From Bacteroidales bacterium UBA1458 (GTDB lineage Bacteria; Bacteroidota; Bacteroidia; Bacteroidales; VadinHA17): a stretch of 10,424 nucleotides of DNA. Shown one piece after another: positions 1 through 6,114 of the stretch (the stretch's first letter is position 1; every line of letters begins with the position of its first letter). The notes beneath the pieces were generated by a model that saw nothing but the letters and a program-made list of their open reading frames with translations, ran no database searches and was not told where the DNA came from. The translations under genes and the position numbers were made by a program. Location of the stretch: positions 7,781-18,204 of the forward strand of contig DCSU01000084.1 of assembly GCA_002325785.1 (NCBI GenBank). The letters run 5' to 3'.

Positions 1-59
1 AGTGTCACTGCAACAACTGCAAGCAGTCCGCCGCTTATTAAAATTCGTTTGCCTTTCAT
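1..59 (-). CDS. N-terminus of probable efflux periplasmic adaptor (partial)
   Basis: An ATG at 59-57 on the minus strand opens a frame that runs off the left edge of the window; 19 codons are visible, reading MKGKRILISGGLLAVVAVT. This is a short basic stretch followed by a hydrophobic segment, as in a signal peptide, lipoprotein signal or membrane anchor. It begins 31 bp after the stop of the TolC-family gene on the same strand, so the two are almost certainly co-transcribed. In Bacteroidota a gene directly downstream of such a TolC gene is commonly the membrane-fusion (HlyD/AcrA-like) adaptor of an RND or ABC exporter. That identity is inferred from position only, because no diagnostic domain lies inside the window. 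Confidence 0.55.
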   Translation of the reverse strand, partial: MKGKRILISGGLLAVVAVT

Positions 60-90
60 TGATCTTTATCTTTTAATTTTTCTTAATTCT

Positions 91-1431
91 TTAAAACGAA
101 AGCTGTATGCCCTTGTAGAATTCGATGACCTTGTTGCTGTAAACAAGCTCATATTTAGCCTGCAGCAGATTGCTCTCTGCTGAGTTGAGATTGGTCTTCT
201 GTATCAGGAAGTCGATTGAATTCATCACACCGAGTTTAAATTTTTCTTCGGCCACATTGTATGATTCGAGTGATGCCGCGTGCTGATTGACGGCAGCATC
301 ATAGCTGATCATGGCTGATTGTGCGTCAAGGACCGCCTGCTCCACCTCCTTCCGGAGCTGGTTCCTGGTGTTGAGTTCATCGAGTTCGGCAGTTGTAATT
401 CCATACCTGGCCCTTGAAACCGCCGACTTCGTCTGGTTATTCCTGAAGATGGGGATTGATACCGAGAGTCCTATTGAAGGTGAGAACCCGCTCTTGAGCT
501 GTGACCCCATCTCTGCTGCCTGTGTGAAGCCTGTGCTCAGTCCGGCATTCATTGATACGGCAGGGTAAAACCCGCCCTTCGCCAGTTCAAGATCTATCGC
601 GGCGCTCTCAAGGTTCAGCTCTGCATTTTTAATCTGAGGTTTAACCAGGAGGGCCTCTTCAAATACATCAATTGCATCGGCAGAGGGCATTGTAGATATG
701 ATGACATCCATATCCGGATGAGCTATTTCAAATGAATCATCCAACGGGTATTCCATCAGTTGCATCAGTGTCACGCGTGCCATCTTGAGATTGTTTATCG
801 CATTGGCAAGTGTCAGCTCCTCGCTGGCCAGCTGTGTCTTCACCTGCAGGTAGTCGCTGTTGGCAATTGCCCCGAGGTTAAGCCTCTCCTTTGCCAGTCC
901 GAGCTCCTCACGTGTGGCATCAGACTGGTTGCGGCTGTTGGTGACCTGCTCCCCGGCATAAAGCACCTGGAGATATGCACTCATAATGCTGAGCGAGACA
1001 TTCTCCATTGTCTCCTTTGTAATGTACTGAAGGCTCTCAAAATTCAGCCCGGCCTGCCTGATCTCATTCTGTGCCTGAAACCCGCTGAAGAGGGTCACCC
1101 GGCTGCTGAGCGAGGCGTTCGTACGCGCCGAGCCTTCATAAGAGGTAGCGCCGTAGGTGTCTGTCTCCTGCTGCCATCCCAGGTTCTCACTGACTGATGC
1201 ACTGAGGCTGGGCCAGCGATTGTCCTTCGCCTGCTGAAGGTTAATCTCGCCCACACTAGCGGAGACACCGGCCTTCCTGACCTGTATGTTCTCCTTCAGA
1301 GCATACTCAATACATTCCGACAGAGTCCACTGCTTATCCTGGGCTGTCAGCGCAGGCGACATTAAGATCAGGGCAGCCAGTAAGGCTGTAAATAGTCTTG
1401 TTCTCATTCTTTTCATTATCTGAATTGCCAT
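91..1431 (-). CDS. TolC-family outer-membrane efflux protein
   Basis: This 446-aa protein fits the TolC/OEP family (about 420-480 aa), which forms trimeric outer-membrane beta-barrels with a periplasmic alpha-helical tunnel that exports drugs, metals or other small molecules together with an inner-membrane pump and adaptor. An N-terminal signal peptide is visible: basic residues (MKRMRTR), a hydrophobic core, and a likely cleavage after ALTA near residue 30. Two OEP repeats follow, roughly residues 37-215 and 250-440. Each has long alanine-, glutamate- and glutamine-rich amphipathic helices and a beta segment (LFSGF in repeat 1, IPIFRNN in repeat 2). The repeat-1 opening LSECIEYALKENIQV is typical of the family. 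The start is ambiguous: Met6 (1416) or Met9 (1407) would give more compact signal peptides, and no Shine-Dalgarno sequence decides between them. The gene leads an operon with the partial adaptor gene at 1-59. The substrate cannot be inferred. Confidence 0.93.
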   Translation of the reverse strand: MAIQIMKRMRTRLFTALLAALILMSPALTAQDKQWTLSECIEYALKENIQVRKAGVSASVGEINLQQAKDNRWPSLSASVSENLGWQQETDTYGATSYEGSARTNASLSSRVTLFSGFQAQNEIRQAGLNFESLQYITKETMENVSLSIMSAYLQVLYAGEQVTNSRNQSDATREELGLAKERLNLGAIANSDYLQVKTQLASEELTLANAINNLKMARVTLMQLMEYPLDDSFEIAHPDMDVIISTMPSADAIDVFEEALLVKPQIKNAELNLESAAIDLELAKGGFYPAVSMNAGLSTGFTQAAEMGSQLKSGFSPSIGLSVSIPIFRNNQTKSAVSRARYGITTAELDELNTRNQLRKEVEQAVLDAQSAMISYDAAVNQHAASLESYNVAEEKFKLGVMNSIDFLIQKTNLNSAESNLLQAKYELVYSNKVIEFYKGIQLSF

Positions 1432-1638
1432 GAAACAAAACTACCACGAGAGCACCCGTGCAGTGAAATGTTTTAGATGTAACGGGACTGATTACCGACA
1501 GAAGGCACGTTTATACCGACAAAACAAACGTCCGATTTTATAGATTCTGCCAATAAATCGGTTCTGACCGGATGGCAAAGGATGATATTATCATGAAATA
1601 TGTTGTAAACTTGTTGTCACAATTAATAATGAACCTCT
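1432..1638. other. Divergent intergenic region
   Basis: This 207-bp gap separates the efflux operon (leftward) from the epimerase-like gene (rightward), so it must hold promoters for both directions. It contains the direct-repeat pair at 1493-1531 and, nearer the rightward gene, a 13-bp palindrome (ATGATATTATCAT, 1582-1594). TAAACTTG at 1606-1613 matches the Bacteroidota -7 consensus TAnnTTTG with one mismatch, but no -33 TTG lies at the right distance, so it is a weak promoter candidate. I see no coding potential or RNA gene here. Confidence 0.6.
1493..1531. promoter_or_regulatory. Tandem direct repeat, candidate regulator-binding site for efflux operon
   Basis: Two 18-bp units, TACCGACAGAAGGCACGT (1493-1510) and TACCGACAAAACAAACGT (1514-1531), agree at 14 of 18 positions; the first eight and last four bases are identical. 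Their starts are 21 bp apart, two helical turns, so both copies face the same side of the DNA. Such phasing is characteristic of sites bound by a dimeric regulator. LytTR-type response regulators, common in Bacteroidota, are known to bind short direct repeats spaced about two turns apart. The site lies 62-100 bp upstream of the TolC-family start, a usual place for an activator site. The repeat is directly seen; the regulator is inferred. Confidence 0.45.
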
Positions 1639-2322
1639 ATGACTTCTGATGGAATTAAAGTAATCATAACCGGGTCAACCGGTATGGTGGGCGAAGGAGT
1701 ACTCCTTGTCTGCCTGGAGAACCCGGCTGTCAGCAACGTACTGATCATCAACAGGAAACCACTGGGCATCACTCACCCGAAACTGAAGGAGATAATCCAT
1801 GAGGATTTCCATGATCTTACGCCTGTGGTGGAACAGCTTGCAGGGTATGACGCCTGCTTCTTCTGCCTCGGGATCTCTTCCGTGGGAGTGAAGATAGAAA
1901 AGTACCGCAAGGTTACCTACGATCTCACGATGCATTTTGGCGAGACAGTAAGCCGGCTCAACCCAGGGATGGTATTCATCTATGTTTCGGGAGCCGGTAC
2001 TGACGGCACGGAGCAGGGTAAGGTCGAATGGGCGAGAATCAAGGGTAAGACTGAGAATGACCTGAGAAAACTCTCTTTCAGAAAAGTGTACGGCTACCGG
2101 CCGGGGTTCATCAAGCCCGTAAAAGGACAGAAGAAAGCACACTCATTTTACACCTATATAAACTGGTTCTTACCGATAGGCAGGAAGCTCAGCCCTGATT
2201 ATTTCAATACGATGGAAGAGCTGGGACTGTCAATGATCAGGCTCGTCAGGCATGATTATCCACGGGAGACCGTTTACGGAAAAGACATCGCCATACTGGC
2301 TCAGGAGAACAATAATCAATAA
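1639..2322 (+). CDS. Atypical SDR / NAD-dependent epimerase-like protein (HTATIP2-like)
   Basis: This 227-aa protein has a Rossmann fold. The nucleotide-binding motif is GSTGMVG (Gly12, Gly15, Gly18), directly after a beta strand (VIITG), and INRK follows at the end of the second strand. The region FFCLGISS (about residues 74-81) corresponds to the fourth strand and loop of extended/atypical SDRs. FIYVSGAG (113-120) carries the serine strand. The length and these motifs resemble the small HTATIP2/TIP30-like epimerase proteins found in many bacteria, whose substrates are generally unknown. Where classical SDRs have the YxxxK catalytic pair, this protein reads WARIK (Trp131, Lys135): the lysine is kept but the tyrosine is replaced, so it may bind NAD(P) without classical dehydrogenase chemistry. 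No Shine-Dalgarno sequence is seen. It forms a probable operon with the YciI-like gene 12 bp downstream. Confidence 0.85.
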   Translation: MTSDGIKVIITGSTGMVGEGVLLVCLENPAVSNVLIINRKPLGITHPKLKEIIHEDFHDLTPVVEQLAGYDACFFCLGISSVGVKIEKYRKVTYDLTMHFGETVSRLNPGMVFIYVSGAGTDGTEQGKVEWARIKGKTENDLRKLSFRKVYGYRPGFIKPVKGQKKAHSFYTYINWFLPIGRKLSPDYFNTMEELGLSMIRLVRHDYPRETVYGKDIAILAQENNNQ

Positions 2323-2334
2323 AATCCTCAGTCC

Positions 2335-2607
2335 ATGTATTATATCCTCTTCTACAAGACAGTTGAAAACTACATCGAGCGCCGGGCTCCCCTGCGCGAG
2401 GATCACCTTGGGCTGGTCCATGAATTTCACAGCGACGGCCGGATAGTGATGGCCGGGGCACTGGCAGAGCCTTCTGACGGCGCTGTGCTGATCTTCAGGG
2501 GCGATACCCCACAGGCCGCTCATGATTTCGTCAGCCGTGATCCCTACGTGAAGAACGGCCTAATTGCCGAATGGTCGGTCAGACCGTGGAACGTGGTTAC
2601 AGGATGA
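2335..2607 (+). CDS. YciI-like protein
   Basis: This 90-aa protein matches the YciI/YCII-related family (about 90-100 aa), small dimeric ferredoxin-like alpha+beta proteins of mostly unknown biochemical role. Visible family features are an N-terminal beta strand (YYILFYKT), the motif R-x-x-H-L with His24, a strand MAGAL after Asp34, the segment RGDTPQAAHDFVSRDPYV containing the Asp69-Pro70-Tyr71 turn, and the C-terminal RPW (83-85). A conserved histidine and aspartate have been proposed as a catalytic or ligand pair in this family; His24 with Asp34 or Asp69 are the candidates here. It begins 12 bp after the stop of the epimerase-like gene and is probably co-transcribed with it. The link suggests a joint role in a small oxidative or detoxification pathway, but nothing in the sequence names a substrate. 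Confidence 0.85.
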   Translation: MYYILFYKTVENYIERRAPLREDHLGLVHEFHSDGRIVMAGALAEPSDGAVLIFRGDTPQAAHDFVSRDPYVKNGLIAEWSVRPWNVVTG

Positions 2608-2785
2608 TCTTGAGCGTATCAATAGATTGTTGACGCTCCAAGCATCAGTGCCATGCTGCCGGCAGTCTTTACTTACTACGGATCATAACCGACCGCAATA
2701 TGCAACCTTGTCAACCCATATTGACAAACTATCGTGTCAAAATACCGTAGCAACCTTAGGTGCCAATCAACAAATACCTGCTAAT
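2608..2785. other. Intergenic region before the protease gene
   Basis: This 178-bp gap has no convincing gene. A bulged hairpin (GAGCGT/ACGCTC arms at 2612-2617 and 2633-2638) begins five bases after the YciI-like stop codon but lacks a T-run. A 10-bp palindrome CTGCCGGCAG lies near 2655. The inverted repeat at 2708-2727 is the strongest regulatory candidate. A direct repeat GCAACCTT occurs at 2702-2709 and 2750-2757. No clear TAnnTTTG -7 box was found on the plus strand. Confidence 0.5.
2708..2740. promoter_or_regulatory. Inverted repeat, candidate operator of protease gene
   Basis: TTGTCAA (2708-2714) and TTGACAA (2721-2727) are perfect reverse complements separated by six bases, with arm centres 13 bp apart. 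A third partial copy, TGTCAA, follows at 2735-2740. The cluster sits 46-78 bp upstream of the preferred start of the S41 protease gene at 2786, where an operator or promoter-proximal site would be expected. The repeats are directly visible; a regulatory role is inferred. The region is AT-rich, so chance remains possible. Confidence 0.3.
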
Positions 2786-5700
2786 ATGAAAAACTTCCAC
2801 GCCTTGACCGGCCTTGCCGGTAACTTTTTCAGGATCTCTCTAATGCTGCTTTTTCTGGCGCCCTCTCTTGCGGCCGGCGCACAGGACCCTTTCATGCAAT
2901 TTCCTGATATACAGGGAAACACCATCGTCTTCGCCAGCGGTGGTGATCTATGGAAAGTCGCCGCCGAGGGCGGTACAGCCACCCGCCTCACTTTCAGCGA
3001 CGGCCGTGAGACCTACCCCGAAATATCGCCCGACGGCAGCCTCATAGCCTTCACCGGGGAATACGATGGCAATGCCGATGTTTATATCATGAACATCAAC
3101 GGCGGTGACATCACCAGGCTAACGTTCCACCCGGGAATGGACGAGGTGATAGGATGGAACAGCACAAGAAACAAGATCATGTTCACATCGGGTCGACTCA
3201 GCCCTTCGCGTTACGTGAAGATGTTTCTTATCTCCCCCGACGGCACTGGTCTCGAAGAGATGATCATGTACGATGCAGCCCGCGGAAGCTTTTCGCCCGA
3301 CGGCAATAAGTTAGCCTACAACAAGGACTCGCAGGACAACGCCACCTGGAAACGCTACAAGGGAGGAAGAGCGCAGGAGATCTATGTCTATGATCTGAAA
3401 ACGGACGTTGAGACAAACATCAGTAACTACGACGGCTCCGACAGAATGCCGATGTGGATTGGCGAGAAGATCTATTTCAGCTCTGACCGCGACAGGGTTT
3501 TAAACATATGGTCATATGACACCGGAAACGGTAAGATTGAACAGGTAACAAGGCATACCGAATATGATATCAGGCATCCTGACTACGGCGGTAACAAAAT
3601 AGTATATGAGCTGGGTGGAGATATCTGGATGCTTAACCTGGCCTCAAATGTATCGGCGAAGGTTCCGGTAAGCATACCAAATGACATGGAGGAGACCAGA
3701 CCCTACATGAAAGATATAAGCCGCAACATAACCCGCGCAGATATCTCTCCATCAGGCCAAAGAGCATTGATAGTAGCACGAGGTGACATTTTCACACTGC
3801 CCGCGAAGGATGGTCCTGCAAGAAACCTGACAAACTCATCCGGCGACAGGGACAAAGATGCTGTCTGGTCACCCGATGGCAAATGGATTGCATACTTCTC
3901 TGATAAAACAGGGGAATATGAACTCTATGTCGTCAGTCCTGACGGCAAAGGGGAACCGGTGAAACTTACCTCTCACAAGGATGGCTACCGCCATACCCTC
4001 AAATGGTCGCCTGACAGCAAAAAGATCGGATGGACCGATCAGACTCTTACACTTTACTATATTGACGTTGCTACCAAAGCAATTACGAAGGTCGATAAGG
4101 AGGAGTATGAAAACGTGGACGTCTCCCTTGACCTGAAATCGATCTTTGACTATTCATGGTCGCCCGACAGCCGGTACATAGTCTATTCAAAGATGAATGA
4201 CGCATACATGTATCAGCTGTATGTCTACAATCTTGATAACAAGACAATAAATTGCCTGAGCAACGGGCTGTTCCACGATTTCAATCCGGTGTTCACAAAA
4301 AACGGTGAGCATCTGATATTCATCTCAAACCGCAGGTTCGAGCCAACCTATTGCGACCTGGAGTGGGAGATGGTTTATCAGAAGATAGCCGGCCTCTATG
4401 CAATTACCCTGAAGAAAGAGGGCAAATCCATCCTGCCCTTCAAAATTGATGAGGAAAACCCCGCTGAAACGGCACCTAAGAGCGATGTACCGGTGACAGT
4501 ACGCATAGATCTTGATGGCATAACTGACCGTACCGAAGCCCTTCCTCTCGAAAAAGGCAATTATCGCAACCTCTCGGTGAACGGAAAATCACTTTTCTAT
4601 CTCAACGGTGATGAAGGCAACTTCAATCGCTTCGAGGTGTCAGGCCACGGTCCGATGACGCTCAGCTCCTACTCATTCTCTTTGCAGAAGGAAACCTCAC
4701 TGACTGAAGGGGTGGATGATTACAGGCTTTCCTCCGACGGGGAAACCATTATTCTCAACAAGAGTGGCGTTCTGTCACTGCTCGCCTCATCAGGAGGCAC
4801 CCCCACACCGCTTAAACTTTCGGACCTTAAAGTCTGGTACGATCCAGTCATCGAGTGGAAACAGATATTCAATGAGGCATGGCGCATGGAGCGCGACTAT
4901 TACTATGAGCCGGGTATGCACGGGCAGGATTGGAATCTCTTGAAAGAGAAGTACGGGAAGCTGGCTGACAGGGCATCATGCCGTCAGGATATCACCTTCA
5001 TCATCGGTGAGATGATCGCCGAGCTGAACACATCACACACATATGTGTACGGAGGAGACAGTAAACGACGCACCGAGCCAGTGAACATCGGGATGCTGGG
5101 CGCTGACTATAGCATCGACAGGCAGAATAACCTGTACCGTTTTAAGAAGATTTTCAGGGAGAAGGACTGGTCGCGCGATGCCTGGCCACCGCTGGCAAAA
5201 CCGGGTATCAATATTACTGAAGGTGAATACCTGCTAAAGGTCAACAATACCGAAGTTAAGGCTGACAGGGAGATCTATAGCTATTTTGTCGGTCTGGCCG
5301 GGAAACAGGTAACATTGACGGTAAACTCAAAACCTGTCATGGCAGGCGCCCGCGAGGTTACTGTGGTGCCGGCAGCTGCTGAGAATGCCTTCCGCTACAT
5401 GGACTGGCTGGAGTGGAACCGCAAGGCGGTGGACAAGGCTTCCGGGGGAAAGATCGGATATATCTACCTGCCTGACACCTGGAACGGTTCGGCTACCGAT
5501 TTTCCGAGGTATTTCTATTCCCAGACGAAGAAGGAAGGACTGATCATTGACGGCCGCTTCAACGGTGGAGGCCTTGACCCTGAGATATTCCTCCAGCGCC
5601 TGCAGAAGAAGCCACATGCGTTCTGGACACGCAGGCAGTCGGCCGACCAGCCTATACCGCACCTTGCCGTTGATGCCCATATGGCACTGATAACCAACAG

Positions 5701-6049
5701 GTATGCCGGATCGGGAGGCGATGAACTGCCGTATGAGTTCCGCTGGTTCGGCATGGGCCCGATAATAGGTACCCGGACATGGGGAGGACTGGTGGGCGTG
5801 TCGATGTTCATCGAACTGATAGACGGCGGAACCATTACTGCGCCCGACTACCGTATCTACAGTGAAAAGGGAGAGTGGGTTGTGGAAAACGAAGGGGTGA
5901 CACCCGATATCATAATTGATATAGACTCGCGAAAATATGCCGACGGGTATGACACCCAGCTGATGAAGGCCGTTGAGGTGGTGATGAAGAAGATCACCGA
6001 CAAGCCTCGTCAATGGATTCAACACAAACCATATCCGGTGGACCGATAG
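2786..6049 (+). CDS. Exported Tricorn-type S41 peptidase
   Basis: From ATG 2786 the protein is 1087 aa, close to archaeal Tricorn (about 1070 aa), a peptidase that degrades peptides. This start gives a clean signal peptide (MKNFHALTG..., hydrophobic LMLLFLAPSLAA, cleavage near AAGA/QD at about residue 32). The open frame continues 74 codons upstream, but those overlap the YciI-like gene out of frame. Residues about 35-680 form beta-propeller (PD40/TolB-like) repeats with recurring SPDG/SPDS turns such as WSPDGKWIAY. About 690-770 is the C1 helical domain, about 775-865 a PDZ domain, and about 870-1060 the S41 core. The Tricorn catalytic residues can be matched: Ser750-His751 (TSHTY), nucleophile Ser976 in AGSGGDE, and Glu1034 in ENEGVTPD. 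The family tetrad is therefore complete and activity is likely. The signal peptide places it in the periplasm or envelope, unlike cytosolic Tricorn. It appears monocistronic. Confidence 0.93.
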   Translation: MKNFHALTGLAGNFFRISLMLLFLAPSLAAGAQDPFMQFPDIQGNTIVFASGGDLWKVAAEGGTATRLTFSDGRETYPEISPDGSLIAFTGEYDGNADVYIMNINGGDITRLTFHPGMDEVIGWNSTRNKIMFTSGRLSPSRYVKMFLISPDGTGLEEMIMYDAARGSFSPDGNKLAYNKDSQDNATWKRYKGGRAQEIYVYDLKTDVETNISNYDGSDRMPMWIGEKIYFSSDRDRVLNIWSYDTGNGKIEQVTRHTEYDIRHPDYGGNKIVYELGGDIWMLNLASNVSAKVPVSIPNDMEETRPYMKDISRNITRADISPSGQRALIVARGDIFTLPAKDGPARNLTNSSGDRDKDAVWSPDGKWIAYFSDKTGEYELYVVSPDGKGEPVKLTSHKDGYRHTLKWSPDSKKIGWTDQTLTLYYIDVATKAITKVDKEEYENVDVSLDLKSIFDYSWSPDSRYIVYSKMNDAYMYQLYVYNLDNKTINCLSNGLFHDFNPVFTKNGEHLIFISNRRFEPTYCDLEWEMVYQKIAGLYAITLKKEGKSILPFKIDEENPAETAPKSDVPVTVRIDLDGITDRTEALPLEKGNYRNLSVNGKSLFYLNGDEGNFNRFEVSGHGPMTLSSYSFSLQKETSLTEGVDDYRLSSDGETIILNKSGVLSLLASSGGTPTPLKLSDLKVWYDPVIEWKQIFNEAWRMERDYYYEPGMHGQDWNLLKEKYGKLADRASCRQDITFIIGEMIAELNTSHTYVYGGDSKRRTEPVNIGMLGADYSIDRQNNLYRFKKIFREKDWSRDAWPPLAKPGINITEGEYLLKVNNTEVKADREIYSYFVGLAGKQVTLTVNSKPVMAGAREVTVVPAAAENAFRYMDWLEWNRKAVDKASGGKIGYIYLPDTWNGSATDFPRYFYSQTKKEGLIIDGRFNGGGLDPEIFLQRLQKKPHAFWTRRQSADQPIPHLAVDAHMALITNRYAGSGGDELPYEFRWFGMGPIIGTRTWGGLVGVSMFIELIDGGTITAPDYRIYSEKGEWVVENEGVTPDIIIDIDSRKYADGYDTQLMKAVEVVMKKITDKPRQWIQHKPYPVDR

Positions 6050-6062
6050 CAGGTAAACTGAC

Positions 6063-6095
6063 AGAGACGCGCAATTAGTGCGTCTCTTTTTCTTT
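6063..6095 (+). terminator. Rho-independent terminator of protease gene
   Basis: AGAGACGCGC (6063-6072) pairs with GTGCGTCTCT (6078-6087) in a 10-bp stem with one G-U wobble and a five-base loop AATTA. The stem runs directly into TTTTTCTTT. It starts 14 bp after the protease stop codon. The other strand has the stem but no T-run after it, so it is mainly a plus-strand terminator, placed between two convergent genes. Confidence 0.85.
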
Positions 6096-6114
6096 GATGC
6101 CGCTGTCAGCCGGC

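Noticed and set aside
2609..2642. Hairpin after the YciI-like gene as an intrinsic terminator
   Set aside because: The stem (GAGCGT/ACGCTC with a bulged extension) is real but the loop is large and no T-run follows, so I do not call it a terminator.
2564..2785. 74-codon N-terminal extension of the protease frame
   Set aside because: It overlaps the YciI-like gene out of frame, its composition is unlike a protein start, and it would bury a clear signal peptide that begins exactly at the 2786 ATG.
5327..6025. 232-aa open frame on the minus strand within the protease gene
   Set aside because: It lies wholly opposite well-conserved S41 domain codons, shows no recognisable domain, and is explained by codon bias of the real gene.
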